Assembly: GCA_021292105.1 (NCBI GenBank)
Contig: CM037864.1
Span: 40,848,514 to 40,912,513, forward strand
DNA from: Anadara kagoshimensis
Taxonomy: Eukaryota; Mollusca; Bivalvia; Arcoida; Arcidae
DNA: 64,000 nt
Direction of reading: 5' to 3'
The notes beneath the pieces are model-generated. The model had not been told where the DNA came from, made no database searches, and was given only the letters and a program-made list of their open reading frames with translations. Positions within the stretch are counted from its first letter, which is position 1, and every line of letters begins with the position of its first letter. The position numbers were made by a program, and so were the translations under genes. This document shows positions 10,253 through 23,346 of this stretch, piece after piece.

Positions 10253-11214
10253 GACCTTCCAATACAAAACATTATTTTGAATTCTAGCTAATATACATCT
10301 ATTCTTTTACATACCATATCCAGTGTCTGTACAAAGTCTGGATATTTATAATCAGTGGTCTCAATATGTCTTTATTTTGTCTTGTTTTTCCCTCATTGCT
10401 GTTTTGATCATAACATGTTCTTTATTGTATTTGCTATTGACAATTTAAAATCAAATTTTTATTCTACTTATAAAGGTCCTCCTATTAAAAGCAAACAGCA
10501 ACAATTGCTCCTAAATATACTGTATACATGTCAAAACTAGATACTTGAGATTTCTTTTCACAATATTTGTCACCATGTCTATAAATACATCTGTGCTTAT
10601 ATAAGTACAGCCTTGTCAAAAGTTTAACACTAAGCTAATGAATAAGAACTGAATCACTAGCTCATCTCAGTTCATTGTTAACTACATCACCATAGCAGAA
10701 GAGAACCACAGAAGAGTTTCAACACTCAATTGCAACAGAATACCTTTTAAACAACAAGCCTGTCAGTTTTAATTGTAAATATGCTGCAGTACCCCTGCTG
10801 CTTTTAACCTGAGGTGGCATAAGCTTTGCAGCCACTTAATGACACCACCATTGGATGTGATGCTGTTTGTAGGCCCTGTCCAGTATAGAAGTAGAAATAG
10901 GAACTCAATTTTGGACAGGTCTGTACTGTATTTAATATCTTAACTGTCTGTTAATAATTATATACCAATAGCCCTTGAGTGGATTAAACCATAAATCACT
11001 GCTTCATTTAAATCATGAAATATTGCAATAATGACCATTATTTTCACAGAGCTAATTGCTGTATTGAACAGTACCATTCATTTTATAAATATTTCATGGA
11101 AATAATTCCTGGTCAGAATAGAAGACACCTTATTTGAATGTCTGTTTATGCTGGTGCCTTATAAATCATACACGTAAAATCTGTGAAATATTTTTTTTAA
11201 CTAATCTTTATATA
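10253..11214. other. No recognisable feature
   Basis: AT-rich DNA; the short open frames lack codon or motif support. Confidence 0.45.
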
Positions 11215-11393
11215 CAGTCCAACCTGCCTTAAAGGCCACCTCTATATAAGGGCCACCTGTTTATAAAAGCCAGCAGAATTGTATCATAATTGTTCTTTAT
11301 TCATATTATTTGAACCTGTATATAAAGGCCACCTGTCCATAAAAGCCACTTTTACAGGTACCCTCTGGTAGCTTTTATAGACAGGTTTGACTG
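11215..11393 (-). mobile_element. Pogo/Tigger-type MITE, GGCCACC family, inverted copy
   Basis: 179 bp, with TA on both sides of ends CAGTCCAACCTG and CAGGTTTGACTG. Reverse-complement homologue of 4813-4990. Confidence 0.8.
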
Positions 11394-11686
11394 TATATGA
11401 TGGATAGTATATTATCATGCAAGTGTTTTTTTCTAAAACTATTAAATATTGTCATGGTGACAAATATTAAAATCTTTAAATTACTTTATAAAAATGCCAG
11501 CTAAGGTATTCTAAGTTGGACTTTATAACTTGAAGCCATATCTGAGATTACAAATACTGAATGCGAGGGCATCTGACATATCATGGAAGTTAACTAAAAA
11601 CACTAAATTTGCAAGTTAAATGCCAATTGGAAAATCAGTCACTTGGTTCCGACATTTGTTGGGGCCTGCTGAATGGCTAACCGGTT

Positions 11687-12040
11687 TATTATATAGGTGC
11701 TGGCTACCAGTATATATTATATAGGTGCTGGCTACCAGTATGTATTATATAGGTACTGGCTACCAGTATATGGCTACCAGTATGTATTATATAGGTGCTG
11801 GCTACCAGTATGTATTATATAGGTGCTGGCTACCAGTAAATATTATTTAGGTGCTGGCTACCAGTATGTATTATATAGGTGCTGGTTACCAGTATGTATT
11901 ATATAGGTGCTGGCTACCAGTATATGTCTACCAGTATGTATTATATAGGTGCTGGCTACCAGTATATGGCTACCAGTAAGTATTATATAGGTGCTGGTTA
12001 CTAGTATATGGCTACCAGTATGTATTATATAGGTGCTATG
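11687..12040. repeat. 28-bp minisatellite
   Basis: About 13 units of TATTATATAGGTGCTGGC followed by TACCAGTATG. Several units are shortened by extra TATGGCTACCAG insertions. The minus-strand open frame across it (HILVASTYIIHTG repeats) is a by-product of the 28-bp period. Confidence 0.95.
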
Positions 12041-12266
12041 TATTTGTAATTTCAAACTTCCAAGTTATGCAGCCCTAATCTTGTTCTTGAAACCACCCTG
12101 CCACAAAGGTCCCCAGACAATTTTTACCAAGGCTTTATATAGTAAAAATATTGACTGTTGAGGGTAAATCTGCTATGAAACAAAAACGCACAATATGTAC
12201 ATTCATCCAAGTGTTTGTAAAGGGGAGGTAACTTGCACATTACATAAGTCTAGTTATGGTTAACAA

Positions 12267-13721
12267 AACAAGAAGGCCATGCGGCCCTGGGTGCTCACCT
12301 GAGAATAAATTGAATTCTACACATTTTTCCAATAATGTCATGAATAGAGGGTTAACAGAGTTCATTATTAGTTAATATGAACTTGACCTAGCTTTTGTCC
12401 TGAAAATTGTTCTGGGCAAATTATATAAAGATTGGACAAATAAATATGGACTCTAGAGAGTTAACAAAGTTTTTCTATGATTTGACCTAAAGACCCAACA
12501 TGACACATACAAACCTGACTTAGCTTTTGTCTTAAAAATCATTCTGGACATAATTAAATGAAGATTGGACAAACAGAATGGACTCTAGAATGTTAACAAG
12601 GTTTTTCTATGATTTGACCTAGTGACCTACTTATTGACCCAACATGACCCATATACAAACTTGACCTTGCTTTGGTTATGAACATCATTAACAAATTATG
12701 TTCAGATTGGACAAAAAATATGGACTCTAAGAGCGTTAACAAGGTTTTTCTATCATTTGACCTAGTGACCTACTTATTGACCCAACATGACCCATATATG
12801 AAATTGACCTACTTTTGGTCATGAACATCGTTCTGGACAAATTTATGAAGATTGGACAAAAAATATGGACTCTAAAGTGTTAACAAGTTTTTTTTTTTCT
12901 ATCATTTGACCTAGTGACCTACTTATTGGCCCAACATGACCCATATACGAACTTGACTTAGCTTTTGTCCTAAATATTGTTCTGGACAAGTTTGATGAAG
13001 ATATAACTAAAACTGTAGCCTCTAGAGTGGTAACAAGGTTTTTCAATCATTAGACATAGTGACCTACTTATTGACCCAACATGACCCATATACAAATTTG
13101 ACCTTGCTTTGGTCATGAACATTGTCCTGGACAAATTATATTAAGATTGGACAAAAACATGGACTCTAGAGTGTTAACAAGGTTTTTTTCTATCATTTGA
13201 CCTAGAGACCTACTTATTGACCCAACATGACCCATATACAAACTTGACTTAGGTATGTCCTGAACATTGTTCTGGACAAGTTTGATGAAGATATAACTAA
13301 AACTGTAGCCTCTAGAGTGTTAACAAGGTTTTTCTATCATTAAACCTAGTGACCTACTTATTGACCCAACATGACCCATATACAAACTTGACCTTGCTTT
13401 GGTCATGAACATTGTCCTGGACAAATTATATGAAGATTGGACAAACACATGGACTCTATAGAGTGTTAACAAGGTTTTTTCTATCATTTGACCTAGTGTC
13501 CTACTTTATTGACCCAACATGGCCCATATACAAACTTGACTTAGCTTTTGTCCTGAACATTGTTCTGGACAAGTGTGATGAAGATATAACTAAAACTGTA
13601 GCCTCTAGAGTGTTAACAAGCAAAAGTTGACACACAGTGGACGACGGATGACGCATGATGCACGACGAACAAAGATTGGTCACAATAGCTCACTTGAGCA
13701 CTTTGTGGTCAGGTTAGCTAA
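12267..13721 (+). mobile_element. Pearl-like element E1
   Basis: Head AACAAGAAGGCCATGCGGCC, then a core of tandem units of about 140-150 bp carrying TGACCTACTTATTGACCC and GTTAACAAGGTTTTT, then a tail ending in a hairpin (TAGCTCACTTGAGC / GGTCAGGTTAGCTA). The head and tail match E2-E5 but the core monomer is different. No coding capacity. The layout resembles bivalve pearl/Helentron-type non-autonomous elements. Confidence 0.75.
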
Positions 13722-14248
13722 ACAGTATGCAGAGTACAAAAAAAATGACGTTAAAAAGGTCAAAGTAATACTGCTTGGAATGGTTATACAGGTTTTTTTT
13801 TTTTTTTTTTTTTTTGCAAATTACATTCCCCATGTTTCCCCATGTACCCCCACTTCCACTCAGGGTACATAAAACTTTGACAGGGTACATAGGGAAATGT
13901 TACCTGCCAAAAATCAGTACCACTTATAATATTCTAACAAACGACCATCTGTTAAACTCATTCTATGACAGTTATAAAGTACTGTGATATTGTCTTTCAG
14001 AGATGATGTAATGAGATCTCTATCTTAAAATGAAAACTAAAATCTATTAATCAGAATTTACTTCCTGCTTTATAATCTAGATAAAGACAGAAATTAATTC
14101 TTCAGAAATCTTATCCAGGTGATTTATATAAAAATACAAAAATAAAAAATCAGTTTTCCGGATATGTCATAATACAGTTGTATCTAAATGCAGAAACAGT
14201 GTGTAAAGGGGAAGTAACTCATACATTTCAGAAGTCTAGTTATAATTA
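13722..14248 (+). repeat. 0.5-kb segment, tandem copy 1
   Basis: Runs from GTACAAAA/GCAGAATAC-like sequence to GTAAAGGGGAAGTAACTC and GTCTAGTTAT. Homologous to 15957-16437 and to 16441-17210. Includes a 24-base poly-T at 13793-13816. Confidence 0.8.
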
Positions 14249-15955
14249 AACAAGAGGCCCATGGGCCTTAACTCTCACCTGTGACCTTTGAAGCCATGAG
14301 CTTCATTCAAATATCAAAATGATAATTCGGCCAACATTCTAATATACATCCCTATACAAAAAGTTTATAGTTTTTAAGATAAATAACCATTTAAGTACTT
14401 GTTTGTATCTGTGATCTTGACATTTGAACCCATGCTCTTCATTCATAAATCAAAATGACCACTGTGCCAGTACCAACAATATTCTAATATACATGCCTAT
14501 ACAAAAAGTTCATAGTTTTCAAGATAATTACCCATTAAGGTATTCATTCGCATCTGTGACCTTGACCTTTGAACCCATGACCTTCATTCATATATCAAAA
14601 TGATCATTAGGATAATACCTAAATATTCTAATATACATGCCTATACAAAAGGTTTATAGTTTTTGAGATAAATAATCATTTCAGACCTTGTTCACATCTG
14701 TGAACTTGACCTTTGAACCCATAACCTTCATTTATATATCAAAATGGTTGTTAGGCTAATACCTACAATATTCTAATATACATGCATATACAAAAAGTTA
14801 AGTTTTCAAGATAATTTACCATTCAGGCATTCATTCACATCTGTGACCTTGACCTTTGAACCCATGACCTTCATTCCTATATCAAAATGATCTTTAGGAT
14901 AATACCTAAAATATTCTAATATACATGCCTATACAAAAAGTTCATAGTTTTTGAGATAAATAATCATTTCAGTACTTGTTTACATCTGTGACCTTGACCT
15001 TTGAACTCATGACCTTTATTCATATATCAAAATGACCATTGGGCCATTACCTACAATATTCTAATATACATGCCTATACAAAAAGTCTATAGTTTTAGAG
15101 ATAAATAATCATTTCAGTACTTGTTTACATCTGTGACCTTGACATTTGAACTCATGACCTTTAATTATATATCAAAATGACCATTGGGCCATTACCTACA
15201 ATATTCTAATATACATGCCTATACAAAAAGTTCATAGTTTTGCAGATAATTAACTATTTTGGTAAACTTGTACATCTGTGACCTTGACCTTTGAACCCAT
15301 GAACTTAATCAATATATCAAAATGATCGTCATGTCAATACCTACAATTAACCAAAAGTCCTACATCATTATCACCAGAAATGTTTAAAAAATAGCATTTT
15401 TTATCAAAGGTCAAAACTGGGACATGACCTTGACCTTTGACCTTGACATCAATCGGAAGAAAATCGCAAGACAAGATCAACAGTGAAAACGCCATACAAT
15501 TATCTTCAGCCATTATGAAGTTATAACAATAAATGTCTCATTTTAAAAATTACATAATTTTACGCAAAAAACGCGTAACCTATTTTTCGTCCAATTTTCA
15601 TGAAAAACACAATTTTAGTGTATCTAGGTATCCTGAATCCAAATATCCAATCAAAATTTGCCTGCACCTTTTGGTTTCAGAGAAGAAGATTTTTTTGTCT
15701 TTTGGCTATTTATAGTAACGGCAGCCATATTGTTGGGCGTGGTCAAACCCCGAACACAATTTTGAAAGCCTGTTACCCAGGCATAATAATCACCAAGTTT
15801 CATCAAATTTGGCTCAGTAGTTTTGGAGGAGAAGATTAAAATGTAAAGTTTACGCACGACGCACGACGGACGGCGAACGACGAACGATGAACGATGAACG
15901 ACGGACGGTGATAGATAGCAATAGCTCATTTGAGCCTTTCGGCTCAGGTGAGCTA
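14249..15955 (+). mobile_element. Pearl-like element E2
   Basis: Head AACAAGAGGCCCATGGGCC. The core has about eight units of roughly 145 bp containing CTGTGACCTTGACCTTTGAA and ATTCTAATATACATGCCTAT, diverged from but homologous to the E3/E4 monomer. The tail carries GACGGACG-type repeats and a hairpin TAGCTCATTTGAGCC / GGCTCAGGTGAGCTA. The minus-strand open frame at 15651-16154 is a by-product of the tail. Confidence 0.8.
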
Positions 15956-15956
15956 A

Positions 15957-16437
15957 AAAACAAAGGTACGCAGAATACGAAATGAATTTAGTTAAAAAGT
16001 CCAAACTTATACTGCTGGGAATAAATAACCAGGTTTTTGGCAGATTATATGACCCCATGTATCTGCTAAAAGCCCAGGGTACGTAAAATTTGATGAGGGG
16101 GACATGTAACTTGCCAAAACATTGTATTACTAATAATATTCTATCAAACACCATCTGTTGTACTATAAAGTATTTTTATATCATTTCTCAGAAATGATGT
16201 AATAAGAATTCTATCTCAAATGAAATCACAATTACATTAATCAAAATTCCTTCCTGCTTTATTATCTAGATAAAGACAGAAATTAATTGTTCAGAAATCT
16301 TATCCAGACAGATGATTTATATAAATACTAAAAATAAGAAATTAGTTTTCCGGAAATGTCATAATATGATTGTATCTAAATGCAGAAACTGTGTGTAAAG
16401 GGGAAGTAACTCATACACTGCAAAAGTCTAGTTATTG
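15957..16437 (+). repeat. 0.5-kb segment, tandem copy 2
   Basis: Homologous over its length to 13722-14248, ending GTGTAAAGGGGAAGTAACTC and GTCTAGTTAT. The next copy follows after only an A-run, without a pearl-like element. Confidence 0.8.
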
Positions 16438-16440
16438 TAA

Positions 16441-17210
16441 AAAAAAAAAGTAAGCAGAATACGAAAGTTAAAAAGTCCAACCTTATACTGCCCCATGTAC
16501 CTGCTGAAAGCTCATGGTACATAAATCTCTGACATGGAACATGGGGACAGTTGAGTAGAATTGAGTAATGAAGTTTAACGTTCCAGTCAAAAATATTTCA
16601 CTTATATCGAGATGTTGCCAGCTATAGGTGAAGGTGCAGAAATTTTGCCTGTGCATTGCGCTGATGGCATTATACAGCAGAGTTTTTTATTGTGCCAAGT
16701 ATACCAAGATAGGGACCTCGTTTTTTTAAAGTTCCCATCTGAAAGAACCTTGACTTTCATTTTGTAATGCCAAGTGCTTGGCAGAAGAAGTGACTACCCA
16801 ATTTTAAGTCTTGGGTCAGACCTGGCCGAGGTTTGAATCCACAACCACCCACTTACGGAACGAGCACTCTACCGACTGAGCTACCGCAGTGGTTTAGAAC
16901 ATGGGGACATATACCGGTAACCTGCAAAAAACAACTGTATCACTAATAATATTTTAACAAGCACCATCTGTTGTACTCATTCCTTGTCATATAAAGTATC
17001 TTAGAAACGATGTAATGAGAGTACCATTTAAAATGAAAACATAAATCTATTAATCAAAATTTCTTCCCTGCCATATAATTCAGATAAAGATAGAAATTAA
17101 TTCTTCAGAAATCCTATCCAGATAATTTATATAAATACTAAAAATAAGAAATTAGTTTTCCGGAAATGTCATAATACAAATGTATCTAAATGTGGAAACA
17201 GTGTGACGAC
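16441..17210 (+). repeat. 0.5-kb segment, tandem copy 3 (SINE-interrupted)
   Basis: Begins AAGTAAGCAGAATACGAAAG. Interrupted at 16560-16896 by a SINE with a 13-bp target duplication, then resumes to ATGTCATAATAC. Confidence 0.8.
16560..16896 (-). mobile_element. tRNA-derived SINE with target duplication
   Basis: 337 bp on the minus strand. The tRNA-like head at 16830-16896 carries GAGCTACCGCAGTGG and CCTCGGTCAG-type boxes in reverse. GAACATGGGGACA lies directly on both sides (16547-16559 and 16897-16909), marking the insertion. Same family as 35119-35460, 52252-52600 and 60435-60755. Confidence 0.85.
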
Positions 17211-17535
17211 AAACACGTAGGTACTGCATGAGATATCGAGTTACTAATCAAATTGGGTTTTATTTTCCCAATGACATTTAGCATTTATCTCTCGTTTGGA
17301 TACGGAAGAAATTTTGTTTCTTTTCCGGTAATATATAAATTCTAATTACAATCTGGAGGACTTTTATTACAAACCATTCTAATATTCAGTGTGGTATTAG
17401 GAAAAGATCACTGTACAAAAAAATCCAAATTTATTTCACAAACAAAATCTTTATATGAATTATTTTCCATAATTAGACATCTGTTCAAATGCTGAAATTA
17501 GATCTTAAGAGTAGAATGTGTCTGTAACAAAATAA

Positions 17536-17800
17536 GCTAGAACTGTCTCTTGAGAGCCAAATACCCCCATCTCAACATTTTAATGTTTTCCTGCGACCTT
17601 AACCTTTCTGATATGACCTTGGTTTAAGGTCATGGCACACCTTTGGACCATTAAGATTATTCGTGTGAAGTTTTATGACAGTCGTCCAAAGCATTGATGA
17701 GATATGGCCTGGAGAAGATTTTACACAGACAGATGGACAGACAGACAGACATGGTGATTCCTATATACCCTCCTAAAACTAGTTTGCAGGGGGTATAAAA
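17536..17800 (+). mobile_element. AACTAGAACTGTCTCT...GGGGGTATAA element, single-unit form
   Basis: Starts GCTAGAACTGTCTCTTGAG and ends GCAGGGGGTATAAAA. Colinear with 7159-7419, including the GACAGACAGACATGG stretch. Confidence 0.65.
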
Positions 17801-18845
17801 ACATTTGAAAAACATATGCCACCAGGCCCTAATATACTGTTAGTGTAGGTTTATTCAGCTGAACTAATATTTGTTTATTTTCTGGTGTGAAAATTTGTAC
17901 CACTCGTAAAATATACATTATGGTAAATAGCCTACTGTCTAAAGACGGAACCATGCGACACATGCTAAATAGCTAATTTTGTGATTTTCAATCTCAAAGT
18001 GGCTTTTATAAATTTGTGAATATTGCACCCTGGGAAAAGGTTAGAAATTGAAAAAAAAAACGCAAAAATTTGTCCCATTGAAATTAAATACATTTACAAT
18101 ATCATAACTGTAAATTTAGTCTAATCAAACTTATGTATTATATATGTGTCAACTATAAATCTATTTATAGTAACAATGACTTTCACCTTTGATCTATGAC
18201 ATCTAAAATCAATAAGCTTCTTTTAAGAATATTCGATGAAATTAGATTGAAGAAAACATGAAAATTTATCATAGCAAACTTAATATGCACAGAAATTCCT
18301 AAATAAATAGTAAAAGTGATCTTGACCTCTGACCTACAAATCCAATATACTTTTTTATTACCAAAAATACCAGTTTATAAAGTTTGATGAAATTACATTG
18401 AAGCAAACCAAAGTTACTGTGTGGAAACCAATATTTTAAAGAAGAAGAGTGTAGCCAGATCAAATACTATATATTATAATGCTTACCGATTGCCTACATT
18501 GAACTATTCTTAAAAAACTTGGTTCATTGATCAATGACTTAGTTGCTTACTATATGACATCATATGCATAAATGATTGAAAAATCATGTGTCTTTTTAAG
18601 CTGTAGTACAAAAAGGTGCATGAAAACATTTTTCTGTGATGTCAAAATATAAAATAATTTTTAACGCAAAAGCAGTATTTCAGAACATGAAAGAGTATAG
18701 TCTGTCAGCGATATTGTGGCAGAGTGTTTATAAACAGGGCCAGTTTATTATACACAAAAGGTATTAATACCTGTTATATACGTATATTCATGCCTTTCTG
18801 CGTTTATTTGTCAACCCCACCTTTATATACCCCTATTTTAGGCTA
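17801..18845. other. No recognisable gene
   Basis: AT-rich. 18170-18370 contains two weak GACCTTGACC/GACCTATGAC-type units like pearl cores but without ends. Confidence 0.4.
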
Positions 18846-20116
18846 CCGTAATCCTTCTATGTATTCGGACGAATTTTAATAATTTCATTTTCAAGTGTCC
18901 GGGAATTTAGAGGAAATATGAAAATTATACACTTGGAAAAATGGGGGTGTCCGAATATTTAGAGTTGTCCGATATTTAGGAGCCGATAATATGTCTCGCT
19001 GCCCTCCCGGTAATGCAAGACACTATCAACGACGATACGCACATGGATATCATCTATAGTATCAATTTTCAAATAAAGTTCATGTTGAAATTACCTTTTG
19101 TGTTGTTTATTTCACAAAAAAGTCGTTTTTTGAAGTGTTTGTTGACCAATAATCATGATCCAATGTGTAATACACATCGAAGGACGCCATTCTTTGTAAG
19201 CAAATCGCGTGATTTTTGTCAGTAGTTCCCACCGTTTGAGGTTCACCGTTACCCCACTTCGTCTTCTGTCACTGTCTACGGTCAAAATTTTTATAATTAA
19301 TAATGGTCAAGAATATTTTTTAGTCAAGAAATTCCACATTTTGTACGATTAAGAACCAGGACATGTATGAATGGGATTCGCCGTGATCAATATAGCTTTT
19401 GTTAAAAATCGATGTTATCACTCACAGAACACAATAGTTTACAAATACATTGTTTTAACTCACGTTTCAAACAATTTTAATCTTAGGAAAAACAATAAAT
19501 ACATCGTAATGGCCATCTTCCCGTTTTTAGACAAATGAAAGTATCAGAAGATCGGGAATTCCCATTAGTTGACATGCACTGAATCAGAAGGGATTCCACA
19601 AGTTTCTCATCCAATGAAATTCATTGATAACGTCACTTCCTGAAAAAATGTCTTTGATATTTGATTTGTGTGCCGACAGAACTTCTGGTCTCGTACGATG
19701 TTTCTTACCCACGATTTTTAATTTCAATCAACTTTCACTTTCAAAGAATATTAAAACACTTAATACAGGTATAGCTATATTCAGCTTACATTAAAAACGT
19801 AAATACATCGTAAAATACTTGTCCTCAAAGTTACAATCATGACTCCATCACGCAAATACACAACGCAACAAACACATAAAAATAACAAATTTTAATGTAA
19901 ATTACCAACAAAACAACAACATTTTTTCTTGTTTTTATTCAATATTAATTATAAGCAATATGTATTGCTTGTTACGGGTGAATTCCAACAAAATCGCGTC
20001 CGGATTTAGAGGCAAAAAAATGCCGTCCGAAATTAGAGGAAATTTGAAAATTATTGAAATTTCAAAATTGGGGTGTCCGAAAACATAGAGTGTCCAAATA
20101 TATAGAAGGATTACGG
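18846..20116. mobile_element. CCGTAATCC-ended TIR element, copy 1
   Basis: Ends CCGTAATCCTTCTATGTATT and, at the right, ATATAGAAGGATTACGG, with TA outside both. GTCCGAA and TTAGAGGAAAT motifs recur in the subterminal regions. The 1.27-kb interior matches 61334-62619 in inverted orientation. No transposase motif is recognised. Confidence 0.85.
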
Positions 20117-21720
20117 TATTTACATTATATAGACTCCTCAATGTTTAAAAACACTCTGGCATAATATCACTGACGGACTATACCAGTATTTATTTTAAAG
20201 GTATCTTTAATAAAAACATTTCATGAGAAAGAAAAAACCCTGTTCCTATTTTAAACAAGAGCTGCCTCTCAAGGAGACTAATACCAACAGCAGACCAGCC
20301 ATCAACAGACCCACCATCCGGATTTTGTGACAAACAAATTCCATAAATGCAGGTCATTGTTTTTCAGGGCAATGACTCTTCTATATAGATTAACTAGTTC
20401 AAAGTATTTAATATAAATATTGGAAAGCTTGTAGGTAAAAACTGACATGATATTTGGTATCTGTGGTCTTAAGCATAGAGTTTATGTATATGATTGTTCC
20501 ATGAAATTAGGAAAATGTATGCTAACAACACCATAGATACCAAATGTCAAATCAGATTTGCTTTTGAAGTTTGCTTTTTAAGAAAAAACAGGGTTTTTTT
20601 TTATAATTTTATGATCAAACCCAATGTTCCTCTTCAATCACACAATAAAGATACTTAATAAATAAACTTAAAATTGGTCAAATATTCTTTACGGTTAGTT
20701 AATGTCAGGAAAGCAATCTGTCTACAAACGACTGTCAAGCTGATTACTATATCATGTATATACCACCCCCCCCTAAACTTTGCTTACGGGTGGGGGGGGT
20801 TATAATTAAGCATTACCTGCCACTTACTATGAAGTCTTCAATACAAATCACTATAAACATACCCAAGAAAACTGCAAATAAAAACCTCCTGTTCTTGTTT
20901 GAAATAAAGCATTATCTATACCTTTATGTAACTTTTAATGCAAACAACCCAACTTTAAAGAAAGAAAATTGCAATTTAGACCTGTTTCCATTTAAAATTA
21001 AGCATTAACAAAACTGTAGCAAAATTATTTGCAATTTAAAAATTCACTTATACCTTTACAATTAAAAAGAAATATATACAAACCTACATTAACAATGATT
21101 TCCTCTTCTGTTCCATGCAGAAATGATTGAAAATTACACACTCGATCAACAACACACAAGTTATATAAGTAATAAGTTCATATATCACATGCAGTTATCA
21201 TGTGGTATTACATTTTCATTACTATAATAATAAATGTTGTCCTCACATATAACACATTATAGTTCATTTCATCTTAAAATTTCTAAGACTTTATGCTCTA
21301 TGGATTTACAAGACAGATAATTCAACTTGGAATGTAAAACGTCTTTTCATTCCCTAAGGTCATTTGTCATAGCTTTAATATATTGAATACATAAAGTTGT
21401 GATATATTCCATATTGCGAAATATTGTAAATCTTAAAAAGTCAGAAGACATGAAAAATACAATACATCATGTCGACTTGTAATGGTAGAGTTTTCAAATT
21501 GATTCTGGTAATATAACAGAAATTATATACATGTATGACAGTATAGAGTACATAAGTCAAAAATTTTAATGACATCCTCGATAAAATTGTTGATGTTCTA
21601 TATTTAATGTCAAGAAGCTCTCTAAATACTGTGCTCCTAACTTGTAGTTTACCAGGGTCTAAAGTGCATGCTTAACTGTGCCTCTTTCTGCTTAGGTTAA
21701 AATCTCAATCAGGGCAACCT
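20117..21720. other. No recognisable gene
   Basis: Contains a G-run next to a C-run forming a short inverted repeat near 20763-20801 (CCACCCCCCCC / GGGTGGGGGGGG) and otherwise AT-rich sequence. The ORFs are unsupported. Confidence 0.4.
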
Positions 21721-22045
21721 GCACTGTGGTAGCTCAATTGGTAAAGTTTCATCAGTGGGAGGTTGTGGGTTCGAACCCTGACCGGGTCCGACCCAATACT
21801 CACTCGGAACAGTTCCTATACTGAGAAAGTTTGTTGGGGCAACCACTGTGGTAGCCCAATTTGTAATGTTCACTCCATAAGTGGGAAGGCATGGGTTCAA
21901 ACCCTGACTGGGTCTGACCCAATACTCATTCAGAGTAGTTGCTATACTGAGAAATTTGTCAGTTCCCTTGATGAAGGTCAGTGGTTTTCTAAATAATGTA
22001 CTGAGCACTCTGGTTTCCTCCATCATTCATGAATTGACCATATCA
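21721..22045 (+). mobile_element. SINE pair with two tRNA-like heads
   Basis: Two heads in tandem: GTGGTAGCTCAATTGGTAAA with GGTTCGAACCC near 21769, and GTGGTAGCCCAATTTGTAAT with GGTTCAAACCC near 21893. A SINE-type central domain follows (GAGAAATTTGTCAGTT, then CTCTGGTTTCCTCC at 22010). This looks like dimerisation or insertion of one SINE into another. Confidence 0.65.
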
Positions 22046-22168
22046 AGTAAGTGAAAATATCTTCAACTGAGGCAAATACAGCCAGTAATCCCCTCTACTG
22101 ACTCATTTAAAACCACAGGTCCTAAAACAAGAAATTCACAGATTCAAAAAAACATTGTCATTTTAGTC

Positions 22169-22670
22169 AATCCAGATGATCATTTTAGACAAACAACCAA
22201 TCCATCAAGTCCAATCAATCCAGATTATCATTTCAAGACATGCCACCAATCCATTAAGCTCAATCAATCCAGATGATCAGTTTATCCAGATGATCATTTC
22301 AAGACAATCCACCAATCCATTACGCTCAAATGATCCAGATGATCATTTTAAGACAAGCAACCAATCCATCAAGTTCAAGCAATCCAATTGATCATGTTAA
22401 GACAAGCAGCAAATCCATGAAGCTAAATACATTCAGATGATCATGATCATTTTAAGACAATCCGCAAATTCAGCAAGCTCATTTAATTCAGATATCATTT
22501 AAAGACAAGCCACCACTCCATTAAGCTCAATCAATCCAGATAATAATTTTACGACAAGCCAGCAATCCATCAGGTCCAAACCAATTCAGATTATCATTTC
22601 AAGACAAGCAAGCAATCCATCAAGCCAAATAAATCCAGATTATCATTTTAAGACAAGCCAGTTAAACAAG
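22169..22670. repeat. 46-bp minisatellite
   Basis: About 11 diverged units of AATCCAGATGATCATTT followed by AAGACAAGCCACCAATCC and ATCAAG. Non-coding; the open frame on it reflects the repeat. Confidence 0.9.
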
Positions 22671-22902
22671 GTCACACTGTACACATCTAACGTTTTCTAT
22701 TCTTAAGACTTAGTGTTGTGAATATTTACTTAATTTAGCAGGGTTTTTAGCCAGAAAGATTTAATAGAATCAATGCTGGATAATTACTGGATAGTATTTA
22801 TAGTCACAGACACTTATATCATTATAGCCCCCTCCGAGGTAAACAACCATTTATCTTTTACAGATGATTTAACAACTTAGTTGAACTTAACATCTTCTCT
22901 AG

Positions 22903-23054
22903 GAGAGGCTGTGGTGGTCTAATGAATAAGACATCAGTCTTCAAATCCAGGGTCTCTAAGTGCTTTGAGTTCGAGTCCCGCTCAGACCACATGTGGGAAA
23001 ATGCTGGCCTTTACTAGTTCACAAACTAATTAGTGGTATTGTCAGGTGTAATTT
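22903..23054 (+). mobile_element. tRNA-like SINE with long variable arm
   Basis: GTGGTGGTCTAATGAATAAG resembles box A and GAGTTCGAGTCCC resembles box B, with a 3' GACCACA partly complementary to the start. The anticodon stem does not pair well, so it is taken as a SINE derived from a type II tRNA. It runs into the hAT-like MITE at 23055. Confidence 0.45.
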
Positions 23055-23346
23055 CAGGGATTTATCAGGGTCTTTTGGGAAAAGGCCCTAAACTAAAAAT
23101 TGGGAAAAACTATCAACTTTTTGCTCATTTTGGGAAAACTTTGATGCCATTAATGATTAAATCTAATGCTTTTAGTGTATTGAGTTGATCAAAGATTGAG
23201 AAACATCTATGACCATACTTCAGCTATGTATCTGGTACGATTTTCTAAATGGGAATTTTTTCAGCCCATTTTGGGAAAAAATCAATGTTTTTCCATTGGG
23301 AATGGGGCCGAATTTCAGCCCTAAATAGGCCCTTGATAAATCCCTG
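23055..23346. mobile_element. hAT-like MITE, 292 bp
   Basis: Inverted ends CAGGGATTTATCAGGG and CCTTGATAAATCCCTG. AATTT is duplicated at 23050-23054 and 23347-23351. GGGAAAA repeats lie inside. Non-coding. Confidence 0.75.

Noticed and set aside
15651-16154. 167-codon minus-strand open frame
   Set aside because: It runs across the tail of pearl-like element E2 and the adjacent 0.5-kb repeat. Its SVVHRSSFVVRRPS tract is just the GACGAACGACG microsatellite read backwards.
22903-22995. Functional tRNA gene
   Set aside because: Box A and box B are present but the anticodon stem does not pair and the acceptor pairing is irregular; a SINE is more likely.
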